Origin: Polychytrium aggregatum
Lineage: Eukaryota > Chytridiomycota > Chytridiomycetes > Polychytriales
Direction: 5' to 3'
Assembly: GCF_025602895.1 (NCBI RefSeq)
Contig: NW_026516210.1
Span: 868,001-932,000, forward strand
Length of the DNA stretch: 64,000 nt
Shown: positions 53,521-64,000 of the stretch, piece by piece
Position numbering within the stretch: the first letter of the stretch is position 1
How the letters are laid out: each line of letters begins with the position of its first letter
Notes under the pieces: generated by a model
Seen by the model: the letters and a program-made list of their open reading frames with translations, nothing else
Database searches by the model: none
Told to the model about the DNA's origin: nothing
Translations under genes and position numbers: made by a program

Positions 53521-55662
53521 TGATGGGATTGGGGTTCTGTGCGTCCGCCCATCGCGGGGCGGCCTGTTCTTCCTTGGGCGATCTCACGGGCCCTGGAGGT
53601 GATTTGCTCGGCAATGTCGGGGTCGTCGAGCTTGCGCTGGTAGACTGTGGCCGTGAGAAGATCCCTGGACTCGGCACATATCTTGGCTGCGCGTTCAATG
53701 TAATTCTTGATTTGCATCTTCTTGGTGTTTCTTTCCTCTTCGGTGAAGTTCTTGACATCCACGCCTGGGATCTCTGTGAACTTCCAGCTTTTGATGAGCT
53801 TGAGGAACTGTTCTTTGTAACTGGCGTCCCTGAGGATGAATTCGCTTGTGTGTCGGTCGACGAAGCTAATGTTCAGGATTTGGTTCGTCGGGAAGCCTGC
53901 CAGCTTGAACGCCTGTCTGACAGCCTTGTAGCTTCCTCTCGGGATTCCCCTGACGTAGACCCATGTGGCACTGTCGATCTTGGTCTTCATGGGGCCTTCT
54001 TCGATTGCGGCCTTGGCTCGGATCATTCTGAAGGGGGTGGCGACCTTGGGAACGATCCATTTGCCGTCGTCTGGGTTTCGGCCTCTGAGCACCGCTCCAA
54101 TGGCACTGATTCTCTTCTCAGTATCGTTTTCCAGGGTGACCTTCTCCAGGGCCTCGAGCCGGTTGGCGGTGACGGTCCTGGCGCTGGCGTGTGTAACCTT
54201 GCGGGCACCACGCGCGGCGGCGGCAGCAAAGGTGTCCGGTGGGGGAGCGCGTTTCTCCTCAGACGCGTGATTGGTGTAGCACACGAGTGCCTCTACCGCC
54301 TCAGTGGCGATGGCCTTGAGCTTGTTGACTCCTTCAGGGCTGGAGAGGTCAAGCTGCTGGATCAGCTGCTTCATTTCTTGTGCTCTCTTGGCGCTTGTCA
54401 GTGGCTGGCGCCGCGTCTTGTGGCTACGGCCATGTCAAGACTGGACAACGGGGCAAGCAGGGAAGTGCGCAAGAGTCCTAATGCAAGACTCGAACGTAGG
54501 GAGAGGAGCGGGGACTGGACTGGGACACAGAGTGTCAAGTGTGAAGCCAAAGTTTTATTCTAGATCCAAGGCTTAGGATACTAAAAATACAAAGTGGCAA
54601 GACGAAGGCAAAAGACAGAGGCTGGTCGGAGGGCTATTTATGCGAGCGCCAAGGATCGACGTTGCAGAGCGAGGGGGCAGGAGCGAAGCAGCGGCGGGGA
54701 GGGCGAAGCAGCGAGCGAAGCAGGTGGCGGCCGTGACTCGGGATCCGTGAGTCAGCGGGCGTCAGTGGCGGCGGCATGGCGGCGCCAAGGCGTCAGGCGG
54801 CGTCGAGGCGGCGTCGTGGGCGTAACCCATGACCAACAGCAAGGAAGCGGGAACGGAACACAGGCAGCGCGCGTGCTGGCGGTAAGACAACAAGGCAGCA
54901 CAGCGCGGGAAACAAACAAACAGAAGGAAGGGAAAGCACTAAGACAGGCAAACAGAAAGGAAAGGGCAAGGGTAAAGGAAGGAAGAGGGCAAAGGCAGAG
55001 GGTGTTCATGACAGGCCATCACAGACTCGGGCCCCGACCGTGTTGGCGTCGCCGAGGGACACCCGTTGGTTGAAGGCTTGAATGTTGTCCGCAGTGCGGG
55101 TCATTAGTCCCCAAAAGGCGAGGACGGGGAAGCGCTGGCCGCACTCCTTAATCTTGGCCGGGTTGTCAGGGCTCATCATGTTGTTCTTGCACACGATGTC
55201 GTGGTCGTCTTGGTCGAGGTGCCATGAGGCCTGCTTCCTGTCTGCACAGCGTGAGCAGCGGACCCTGTGGCCTCGGAGTGCAAAGACCAAGCGGAATCGA
55301 CGGTAAGTGATCTCGTCAAAGGTGAGTGACATGTAGTCGGCCTCACAGGCTTCGCCCCTTTCTTCCTTGGCTGCAATTTCGATGGCCCAGTTCTTCTCGG
55401 CCTCGACATCGGGAGGGTTGGGGTACATTTCGGAGTCTCCGTAGAGCTCCTCGATCGTTGTTTCGATCGGCTTCTGGCCACTGGGGACTATGGGCTGGGA
55501 GACTTCTTGGCCATCGCCTCTGCGTTTCTTGGGCGTGGGCTGGTCCGTGAGATCGATTGTTTCGGGCTGAGTTTGGGCCTCAGGGGGTGCTCTGGAGGGT
55601 CCAGGGACACTGTCATGGACGTCTACGGCCATTTCGGGGGCAGGCGAGTCGTCGGGGGGCAT
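53517..55662 (-). pseudogene. N3 ORF1, split by LTR F
   Basis: ORF1 starts at ATG 55662 (MPPDDSPAPEMAVDV) and ends at 53517. Removing F (54433-55013) and one ggcca leaves a single frame of 519 residues, so F is its only lesion. It has an acidic, proline-rich N-terminus, a cysteine cluster (VRCSRC...C) near residue 135, an alanine-rich middle and a basic C-terminal half (ATWVYVRGIPRGSYKAVRQA) that may be a nucleic-acid-binding fold. I do not recognise a named family. Confidence 0.8.
54433..55013 (-). repeat. F: solo LTR (581 bp)
   Basis: TGTCAT...TTGACA ends in minus sense, with duplication ggcca at 54428-54432 and 55014-55018. CATAAATAGC (near 54637-54646) and AATAAA (near 54555) fit a minus-strand promoter and polyA signal. 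No internal sequence, so this is a solo LTR left by LTR-LTR recombination. Confidence 0.85.
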
Positions 55663-55761
55663 GGTTGATACCGGGTTGGTTAGGTTGGGAGGCAATGGGA
55701 GGGTAGTAATTCAAAAAGTGCGTCCGCGGAACACTCGATAACGAGATCGGGGCAAACCTGG

Positions 55762-55834
55762 GGGGAATTAGCTCAGATGGTAGAGCGCTCGCTTAGCATG
55801 CGAGAGGCACGGGGATCGATACCCCGATTCTCCA
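55762..55834 (+). tRNA. tRNA-Ala (AGC)
   Basis: 73 nt with a complete cloverleaf: acceptor GGGGAAT/ATTCTCC with one G-T pair, D arm GCTC/GAGC, anticodon stem CTCGC/GCGAG, anticodon AGC (55795-55797), T arm CGGGG/CCCCG with an A54 loop as in many eukaryotic tRNA-Ala. It begins one or two bases from the 5' end of N3. Confidence 0.95.
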
Positions 55835-55842
55835 CTTTCACT

Positions 55843-55915
55843 GCCCGGCTAGCTCAATCGGTAGAGCGTGAGACTCTTAATCTCAAGGTTGTGGGTTCGA
55901 CCCCCACGTTGGGCG
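55843..55915 (+). tRNA. tRNA-Lys (CTT)
   Basis: 73 nt; acceptor GCCCGGC/GTTGGGC, anticodon CTT (55876-55878), T loop TTCGA. Eight bases after tRNA-Ala, with no T run between. Confidence 0.95.
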
Positions 55916-55919
55916 ATTG

Positions 55920-55993
55920 GCTCCTATGGCGCAATTGGCTAGCGCGTTCGGCTGTTAACCGGAAGGTTGGTGGTTCGAGCCCACCTAGGAGCG
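55920..55993 (+). tRNA. tRNA-Asn (GTT)
   Basis: 74 nt; acceptor GCTCCTA/TAGGAGC, anticodon GTT (55954-55956), T arm GGTGG/CCACC. Four bases after tRNA-Lys. Confidence 0.95.
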
Positions 55994-55994
55994 C

Positions 55995-55998
55995 TTTT
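55995..55998 (+). terminator. RNA polymerase III terminator
   Basis: TTTT directly after tRNA-Asn, with another T run near 56008. No T4 run separates the three tRNA genes, so one transcript may cover all. Confidence 0.65.
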
Positions 55999-57594
55999 CA
56001 TCCTAAATTTTTCTCTTCCATCGTTTTTCGTCCTTCGATGTCTTTGTTCCTCTGCTTTCCTTTCATTATTTATGCTCAGTGAGTCTATCTTTCCTTTTCT
56101 CATCCATTTCTCGTTCTGACCCGAAGTCTTTTCCCAATTTTCCATTGATCGATTCCTCCAATTTCCGAATTCGGATAGAATTTGATCTTATGTCTGGAGT
56201 ATTGTTGAATCTCCTCAGTCCTTGCTGGATGTTTTGTCAGTGATTCCCTTGTCTCATCTTATCATGATTTTCACTCTGTACCTGGTTTTTTTCAGTTCTA
56301 TTTCTCCAAGGCCCACCTCTGAGTATTGTCTACCCTACTCGTCCGTATCGCGATTTGGCTTATTGTCCTGTTCGTTTCTTCCCCATATCAAATATGCCTT
56401 CCTCTCCCGAGTCGGGTTGCTTGTAGCTACAGCGTCTTGCTGGTTCCCTCCGTGCTTGCGCCCTCTATGTTCCCTCGGGACCCCACAACCCACGTCGGTC
56501 AAGCATTGGCAGCTAGAATCCCACGGAGGAATGACCAGGGCCTCGCCTTGTATCCATGGCGGTGATATGCGCATCGCTGGTTGTTGCTGGCTCGACACCG
56601 CCATCCTCATGCGGCCAATGTGTCCAACCCCTCTGCGTCTCGGGAATCAATCCACACCTCCATGGGTCGGACACCCAGGAATGGGTTTGACCACATGGTC
56701 GCTCTTGGCCGAGTACAACATGATCCAACGACGTTGTGTCCCTGTCCCTAGCGAAGATGTGCCCTACTCTCCTCAGAATGCCGTCAAGAGCGAGGGGAGG
56801 CCAGACTCTCTTCCCAAATGAAATTTCACGCATTCATTGCCCACAATGACCTTTTGGAAATTAGAAACAAGCCGACAGATATCCAAGCCATGAAACCTCA
56901 GGTTTGCTTCGTGTTTGCGCATATGCACCGCCGCCACCTAAAGCACCAAAGCTCAGATCGTCGACCGATACCCTGTGCATCGTTCTCAGTTGCAGAGCCA
57001 ATGAACTCATCCTCCCCTGCGTCTAATTATTTATTGAGGCAATTCTCGTTCGTCGATGAGGTGTGATCTTTTTTTCTTGTCCCCCCGTATTCAAAGCATT
57101 TTGGATGTTTAGGCCATGCATCCCCTTCCGTATAAATTTCTCGAGCCTTCAAAGCCTTATATCTGTGCACCAGCCCCTTGGATGGCATGGGGATGGATGT
57201 CTGTTTCTTAACCTTGCACATCAATTCACTTTTCTTTTATTCTATCTCAAGAGAGTCGGAACCGTTTCCCCTGTCTCAATAAATCGCGCTCTTGATCGAT
57301 ATCATTTTTCAGTGATGGCTCCTCGGACTCCAAGTCGTTCCTCACATTAACCATCTCCCTTATTCCTCCTAAAGCACCTTCTGAAATGTCGAGCTCGTCC
57401 GATAGCTGGGCGAAGTGACCGCTGTCGTCGGGTTGTACAGCCTCCTTTGGTGTTCAGCAGCTTCCTATTCATCCTTCACTTCCTCGGAGTCCTCAGTATG
57501 TGCTGGATGTGGCACCAGAGTTCCCTTGCGTTTGAGTTCACAAGATATACCACAAGAATGGGAGCCTGTTGCAATTGAGAGCCTATCTGTGGGT
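55999..57594. other. intergenic region, no gene assigned
   Basis: About 1.6 kb of lower-GC sequence between the tRNA array and the carbonic anhydrase gene. The plus-strand frame at 56222-56821 has no recognisable domain and reads like non-coding sequence. The right end should hold the 3' UTR of the carbonic anhydrase gene. Confidence 0.5.
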
Positions 57595-58920
57595 TCATTG
57601 GGCGACTGTTGGGCTGTCATTCTCGGTAAATGTCACCAGGGGTTCGAAAATATTGTTCTCAACGTCGTAACCAAGTAGCTCGCCGCGTTCAAAGTCAAAA
57701 TACCAGCCGTTGATTGTGATCTCGTTCTTCATGAGGCGTTCTTTGACCCAAGGATAGGACATGAGATTTTCCAACGACAGGAGAATGCTTGCGTGTTCTG
57801 TCGTTAATAGGTTCAGTTAAATTATGACCAGAAACACCTCAGCGGACATGATTTCGGCACAACCAAAATTAGTCGCATAATTTTGCTGCGAAAATATGTC
57901 GGCTTTGTGAAACCAGCATTTCTATTCATCAAACTTCAGCTCCAAACGAACGCTCATGACTATGTTCCCCATCCCTCCGTTTGGGCGACTCAGTCGCGCA
58001 TTTGGAGGCAGCACCTTCGTGCATGATCTCGTCGGGTGATTCGAACAATTGGTTTATCACTTACCGCATGCACGTTGTTGAACCTCTGGTGCTGCGTCCG
58101 GAAAATTCCTTGGAGCGAAATCAGTAGTCAGTGTCGTGTGCTACCTCCTGCCAAGGAGCCACAGCCGGCATTCGGTGGAGCATTGATCATTTGGTTGACT
58201 CCCCGGACCACGATCAAGTATCGACATTGTTGGCGTGGCATCCAGCCGGCATGCTCAACTTATGACCACCCTTTTTGGCATTAAAGGTGCACTTAAACGC
58301 GTATTGACGAGACCCGCAGGCAACTTACTTTAGGGTTTTGTCCTTTGCGAGCTGCACAATACTCATCCACTGGCCAACGAACTGATATTCGTCTTTCGAG
58401 ACTCCCTGCATAAGTGCTTTTATGCCACCGCACTGAGTATGTCCCATAACGATGATGTTCTCCACCTTCAGACCTTTGACGGCAAACTCAACCGCGGCAG
58501 ATACGCCATGAAATCCGCTAACGCCGTCGGGATGGTAAGGGGCAACCAGATTGGCCACGTTGCGGACCACAAACATATCCCCCGGATCGCATTCGGTGAT
58601 TATCGCTGGATCGACTCGTGAGTCACAGCAGCCAATGAGGAGTGTCTGGTCGAGATCAATATGGCCGCGTTAGATTCGTTTGACAAAGAACCTTCATACC
58701 CCGCGTAAACTATTGACCGCACTGACGCATCCCTGGTCGCAAACTGTTATATCGCGCTCAAATCGACCCTTCTCTTCATCTAAAATCCGGGCGGCCCCTT
58801 TTGGCGATGCGTCGACATTACCTTTGGACTCTGGGCCTGTCGAAGATGATCAAAAAGCTCAATGTTATCGCAAAAGTAGTTTTTGTGAAATCTCTTGAAT
58901 CCAGAGAGAAACTTATTCAT
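57595..58920 (-). CDS. beta-class carbonic anhydrase, four exons
   Basis: Converts CO2 and water to bicarbonate and a proton. Exons: 58920-58822, 58645-58329, 58108-58065, 57797-57595, giving 220 residues (663 nt with stop). All introns are GT-AG (176, 220 and 267 bp), the first with a CTAAC branch site near its end. The zinc site is Cys39 (GCCDSR), His102 and Cys105 (MGHTQCGG), with the Asp41-Arg43 dyad. Further conserved parts are DMFVVRNVANLV, QQRACEHASI and the C-terminal NGWYFDFERGEL. Length is typical. The start is the ATG 33 codons before the first intron. No targeting signal is evident, so a cytosolic location is likely. Confidence 0.93.
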
Positions 58921-60943
58921 GTTGTGCTTGCTGAGTTCTGGGGTGGGTATTGACGATATTAATGCATGGACAGGCTCCTTCCAGCGACATCATTATTGCA
59001 TACAGCAGTATATCTGGGGATAGCGCGCCTGATCAATGGAATCAACGTCTCACCCGACACCGATGAGCTCATCATGTTGGCCAGGATAGGGTTTGGGCTC
59101 GTAGTTCGGTAAAGGGCGGCATGGTCGCTCTTCAAGACGGCCAGCGGGCCCTTGCCCTTGGCATCGGGGCGATCCTCCGTGTCAATGGAAGGTGGATGGG
59201 CAGAACCAATATGGGACATGGCTTCACCAATTGTTCAATCGAGGAGAGTCTTTGAGGTGGCCAAAGCTCGGAAGGTGTTAGCAGACAGCAAAGTCACCGT
59301 GAGCGATACGAGAGTAAGGATGAATTGCTACTGGCTGTCCTTATGATCAAAGTTATTGTCCTTTGGCGCGAAGATGGTCCGATTTATTGCCCGCTCGTTT
59401 TGAAACGGTACACCTTCACACACGGATGACTTGTGTGGGCTGTGTGAATCAGACGACTTTGATTGGCACCCAAACCAGCAACTTTTCTCTTTGCCCTGCG
59501 TCCTTCTCCCTCATCCCAGGTATGCCTGCTTGCTCTGGCCCGCAGTGACTGCATCTGCGGCGGCTCGCTGGTTCCCGTCGTGCTCACTCACTCCATACAT
59601 CTCCCACACAGGGAAGCGACTTGCCTCACTTGGCCGGGTGTGTGATAGGATCCGTGTTTGTCCGAATGAGACAATGTGTCCCATTTTTCTTCAACACGCT
59701 GTATTGCCCGCCCAAATGAAAGCGGGGCGCTTGGGCAGGCGGACGACTTGCGTGGATTGAACATTGTTGATAAATGACCCGGTTGAACGACGTCGACAGG
59801 CGCTTGCAGTCAACAGCATCCGCTTGCTGGTCCGTCCCAACTGTCCTGACTTGCAGCGTGATCCAGGGACAGTGTTCTTTTGTCCGAGCAGAGCAGACCA
59901 TATCCCATTGTTTTTCCAGCCCGCTCTATCCCCAGATTGGCAGTGTGGCTGCCCGCGAACGACAAGAGCCTGATTGGCGCTTTGTGTTGAAGACCTGAGG
60001 GAGAAACGGCGCAGAGTGTGTGCGAGGATCAAGGCGGGGACGAAGGAGTACTTGTAGTAAACGAGAAATATATTGATAGGTTTGGCCTCTTGGTGGGCTC
60101 TTGGATTTTTGGATGGTACTTTTGAATAGGAGGGTTCGTCCCGAGGTTTTGATACATCGGGGGAGTAAGAGGTCTTTTTATATTCCACTGTGCCCCACAC
60201 TTTGGGGTGCTTGTCCTGATCTGGTGATCAGTCTCGGTTGCAATTGGTCCTTTGCCAATTTCCACACTTTGCTCGCTGGCAGAAGGACCGCCCTCATGTG
60301 CGCCATTTGCTCTGCACCGATTCCTGCGAATGGAGACAGGTGCGCAGCATCTGTTCGCCAAGAACACTTGGCGGGCCACTCGCTCTTCGGCTCGATCATC
60401 GCCGTTGCCTCACCCTCGTCTAGAAAGCAATGGACTCAGGAACACCGCATCCAGCAGAATCCCGGGTCTCAGATATCATAGGTGAGTTCTATCGTTTAGA
60501 TCTACGTTAAGCTATCACCTTTGGGCCCCTGGCCAAATCCGCTGATCCCTGATCGCTAAACACCCCCCCCTCCACAACTCCTACTCTACTGGCTCCGATC
60601 TGCAGCCCTACTTGCCTCCGACTTTGTCGATATTTGCCATGATGAACTCACTGAGACGATGGCCAAGCCCGACACCAGCCGACATTATCCGATCCATGTC
60701 AGGTCTCTTTCCCTTTGAGCCGCAGCAATTGGCTTGCCATTCCGAAGCCCTCTACGGGCGCCAGGGTTTTGGAACCGTCCACCGACGACGCTGCCAAAAG
60801 CCGATGACTCGCTCTCGGCCTCCTCATTGACTTTTTGGCTGAATGAACCACCACTCTTACGATTTCATCCGCCATCAACACATTTGACGCACAGCATACT
60901 GGACTATTCTCACAAAAATCCATGGATGTGCAATCAGATTGCC
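58921..60943. other. region between carbonic anhydrase and MCM9
   Basis: About 2 kb between two divergent genes, which should hold both promoters. A minus-strand frame at 58959-59219 (86 codons) matches nothing I recognise and could be an unplaced exon or chance. Near 60825-60900, frames resembling an MCM9 N-terminus (LLIDFLAE, then HHSYDFI in another frame) may mark the first exon of MCM9, but I could not join them. Confidence 0.4.
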
Positions 60944-63900
60944 ATGAACCCAACCGATTTCATCCCACTCATGGATGCGGCTCTTCAACAGGCCCAGAGT
61001 CTCATCCTGCAACGCAACCCCAGTGCCACTGAACTGTCCATAAAGCCCAAGACCCATGCACGGCTAAACCGGTACGAAGATGCCGGAGCAGCTTCAGCAT
61101 GACTGACTTTGCTTCGTCAAGCTTGGGGGCGTGGATCATGTTTGCCGTCCACCCTGTTCGTCTTTGGTTCAACCTGAGCTGAATCTGCAACGGCAATTGT
61201 GGCCTACGATCAGCGTACCAATGGTGGACGAAGTTTGTCTCCCCAAGCTCCCTCGTTCGAAAGATGTCGGGCGATTGGTGTGCATCTCTGGGACGGTCAT
61301 TCGAACTGGCATGGTTAAGATGCTTGAAACCCTCAAGTTGTACGAGTGCCAAAAGTGCGGCCGGCGGTTTACAATGAAATCCGATCCCGAGCAGTACAAT
61401 GTTATCCCGAAACCGGTCAGGTGCGGCGGATTAGATGCCTTCAACGCCGCTGGGATTCCATATTGTGATAGCCTCAAATTTCGGGAAGTGGCCGTGACAA
61501 CAGGTAATTTTGTAGTGCGCTTCGTTGGGTCCTCGAAGCGCCTGCCTTGAAAGCGATGGCGGCGCGGCCGCTGGTGGGACATAGCAGAAACCCTGTATTG
61601 GGGACGAAGGAGATATCGATCTCAACTGCGCACCCGTCCTGTTCCAACACACCGTTGCTCACGCTCGCTGTCTTTGAATCGTCCCTACACAGGCGATATT
61701 CCAGACTCGTGCAAGGACTACCAAGAGATCAAAATCCAAGAACAGATCAGCAAGCTCGCCATAGGAACCATATCTTTTTGCGCACTAACCCATTCCACTT
61801 ACCCGCTCGAGCCAACCACTTGCCTTTGCTGCAGCCTGGGATATCCACACTCTGGCCATCTACTTCAATGGATGAGTCCTTGACTCCCGTTGGCCCATAA
61901 TCTTCGCTGCTGGTCCTGTTTTTCACATCCCCAGATCGCTGCTGGTGATTCTAGAAGATGATCTTGTGGATAGCGCCAAAGCCGGAGATGACGTCACGAT
62001 TGTGTAAGGAGACTCGGATGCCATTTGCCATTCAATCGAAACAATCGAGATGACTAGAAGCCATTTCGCAGACCGACCCATGAAGTGCTTGTCTATCCCA
62101 CCGCTTGTCTTGACACCTTAGCCGCTGTTTCTGCTCCGCTGTGGGTCCGCCGGAAACTGACTGGCACCGCGTTACGTCTCAGGGGCATCGTCACTCGCCG
62201 GTGGCGACCGTTTTTTAGTGGAATTCGACCAGACCCGGAGATTGTCCTTTATGCCAATCATGTCCGCATCAACAACGAGCAGCGAGCCAATGCCATATTG
62301 AGTGACGAACGACGAGCGGAATTTGAGCGATTTTGGGATCAACATCGAGAGTACCCACTTCGTGGTAAGTTGGTTGGTGACTTTGATTGCTCGATGAAGC
62401 GTCGTGGGGGACCATGTCGACCCATGACTATAGTATTCAACGTCGAGTGCCCAGTTGCCTATATCGAGCACCACTGGGCCACCAGTGCATTTACTTGGAG
62501 ACTGGATAGCGAGGCGAGCGTTGCCGCATCATTCTCAGGACTGATCTCTGCTTCTTTGCCCCAAATGAGAAGGCCGCAACATTATCCTTCGAAGCTTTTG
62601 TTCCAAGATTTTTGGACTCTACGTCGTTAAACTCGCCGTAATGCTTGTCTTGGTTGGTGGGGTGCCCCGACAAGATCCTTCTGGCATGAAAATCCGCGGA
62701 GATGGGCATCTGCTCCTCGTGGGCGACCCCGGCACCGGCAAATCCCAGTTTCTGCGGTATGCGGCCAAAATCAGTCCCCGGGTGGTCTTGACGACAGGCA
62801 TTGGCTCGACAAATGCTGGTCTCACGGTCACTGCCGTTCGTGACTCGGGTGAATGGCAGCTTGAGGCCGGGGCCCTCGTCCTGGCCGACCGTGGACTCTG
62901 TTGTATCGATGAATTTGGCAGCATCAAGGAGAGTGATAAGACAGCCATCCACGAGGCTATGGAACAGCAGGTAAATCGACAACTACATTCGACTTGGAAG
63001 TTGGTTCGTAACCGGCTATGCATCGACGTGAATGTAGCGACTTTGCCACATTTGTTAGAGGTTGAATTGTGGCCCGTTATTGGCTCTGGAGATGTCGTTT
63101 TTGGTAATCGACCGTGGCGCATATACACCGTGGACCTACCTCCTTCGGCACTGCGCTCACACCACTCGTCGTCATGATTTGGCGCGACGACTACATACCT
63201 GATCCAGACAATCAGCGTTGCAAAGGTACGTCTTGAGCCATCGCCGTGACAGCCTCGATCGCGGTCTCGTATGCCAATTTGCACATGAGGACGCCATAGA
63301 GTTGGGTGTGTGTACATTGGTCTGCGCATACCTACAGGGCACCTGTGAGGTTCAAAAGTCACCATTTGCCTCCACATTGTCGATACCTGATCTTGGCTTC
63401 ACCTTGCTCATTGGCTCTGGTCAATTGTGCCTTTTTTTACAGGCCGGTATGGTTTGCAAGCTCAATACCCGATGCTCCATTCTTGCTGCGACCAACCCCA
63501 AGGGAAAGTACGATCCGAATCAGAATGTAACGGTCAATATCGCCATTGGAAGCCCGCTCCTGTCCCGGTTTGATTTGGTCCTGGTGCTCATCGACAGCCA
63601 CAACGATGACTGGGATAGGTGTGTTGCAGGAAGAGCGAGGGGATATCGAATAAGCAAAGTTCGTCGACTGTAGGGATGGGTCGGTGCTATCGAAGAGTTG
63701 GCCCAGGCGTGCCCGCTCAGTCTTCTTGCCGTCTGGTCATAGGTCGGTTTCGACCCACATCCTTGATGCCGAGGTTAGCAAGACGCGAGAATCGCAACCC
63801 GATGCAACCCAACCGGAACCTCTGGACCTGTGGGATCTCGAGAAGCTGCAGGCCTACATATCTTATGTCAAGAGTGAGTGCCACCCAGAACTTACAGAGG

Positions 63901-63974
63901 AAAGCGGTCAAGTTTTGAAGAAATACTATCAACTCCAGCGGGCCGTCGATCTCCGTAACGCTGCTCGAACTACA
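60944..63974 (+). CDS. MCM9: MCM9-like DNA helicase, partial, ten exons seen
   Basis: MCM9 is an AAA+ helicase working with MCM8 in homologous recombination and mismatch repair. Exons: ..60944-61071, 61214-61503, 61693-61769, 61927-62003, 62183-62364, 62573-62970, 63208-63225, 63443-63618, 63743-63974; phases agree at every join. The N-terminal domain has a cysteine cluster (YECQKC...PYC). The AAA+ core has Walker A GDPGTGKS near 62722, Walker B LCCIDEF near 62905, sensor AATNPKG near 63490 and the arginine-finger motif SPLLSRFDL near 63550. [10 protein letters not shown] and [14 protein letters not shown] point to MCM9 rather than MCM2-8. The first exon is uncertain; the gene runs off the window at a GTAAGT donor. 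Confidence 0.9.
61770..61926 (+). other. putative U12-type AT-AC intron in MCM9
   Basis: Begins ATATCTTTTT and ends TTTTTCAC. A TCCTTGAC at 61877-61884 fits the minor-spliceosome branch site, though 43 nt from the acceptor. Splicing here restores a conserved GTIPRSL junction; no GT donor gives it. Confidence 0.7.
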
Positions 63975-64000
63975 GTAAGTCGGAACGCGGGTTTTACTGT

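Larger units (their letters stand above)
52059..55760 (-). mobile_element. N3: non-LTR retrotransposon, 5' part
   Basis: Minus-strand LINE-type element: 5' end at about 55760 against tRNA-Ala, 5' UTR of about 98 bp, ORF1, and ORF2 with the endonuclease, cut before the reverse transcriptase by the B2 LTR. LTR F is inserted in ORF1. The missing RT-to-3' end portion of the family is seen in N1, though the two pieces do not meet. Confidence 0.87.

Noticed and set aside
56222-56821. 199-codon frame right of the tRNA genes
   Set aside because: No recognisable domain, many rare residue patterns, no splice or promoter evidence.
58959-59219. 86-codon minus-strand frame upstream of carbonic anhydrase as its N-terminal exon
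   Set aside because: It ends in a stop before the carbonic anhydrase ATG, with no convincing splice join, and the enzyme is of normal length without it.

Overview
The window is nuclear DNA of a eukaryote: genes with spliceosomal introns, tRNA genes with internal promoters, LTR retrotransposons with chromodomains, and an endonuclease-type non-LTR retrotransposon. The mix (MCM9 with many short introns, a beta-class carbonic anhydrase, Tf1-like and other chromoviruses) fits a fungus, probably an early-diverging one, or a unicellular relative of fungi and animals. The sequence alone does not settle the lineage.

Positions 1-55,760 are almost entirely a nest of retrotransposons. I separate these families. 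A is a chromovirus with 309-310 bp LTRs: copies A1 and A2 on the minus strand sharing one LTR, and A3 on the plus strand. B is a chromovirus with about 792 bp LTRs: B1, B2 and B3 on the minus strand, B4 on the plus strand. C and D are further chromovirus families, both broken. E and F are lone LTRs. N is a non-LTR element in three pieces, N1 to N3. Target-site duplications give the nesting: B1 in A2 (gtaac), A3 in C (tgcat), B3 in the LTR of B2 (aaatg), B4 in the pol of B2 (cgacc), F in ORF1 of N3 (ggcca). Other junctions (A1/A2 tandem, E, B2) have non-matching flanks and look like recombination or assembly joins.

The elements carry readable expression and replication signals. A, B and C each have gag and pol in a -1 relation with a slippery heptamer starting GGG (GGGAAAC, GGGAAAT, GGGTTTT) and a strong hairpin downstream. 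A has a tRNA-type primer-binding site. B instead has a 12-nt self-complementarity between its RNA leader and the sequence just inside the 5' LTR, as in Tf1 self-priming, plus four small hairpins in U5. N overlaps ORF1 and ORF2 by ATGA. Both observed 5' ends of N lie against the 5' end of a tRNA-Ala gene or a 14-nt piece of one, suggesting a tRNA-Ala-directed element.

The right-hand 8 kb (55,762-64,000) is host sequence: a tight tRNA-Ala/tRNA-Lys/tRNA-Asn array, a four-exon beta-carbonic anhydrase gene on the minus strand (57,595-58,920), and most of an MCM9 helicase gene on the plus strand (60,944 to the window end). The MCM9 gene has an apparent U12-type AT-AC intron and an 18-bp microexon. 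The intervals between these genes hold nothing I can assign.
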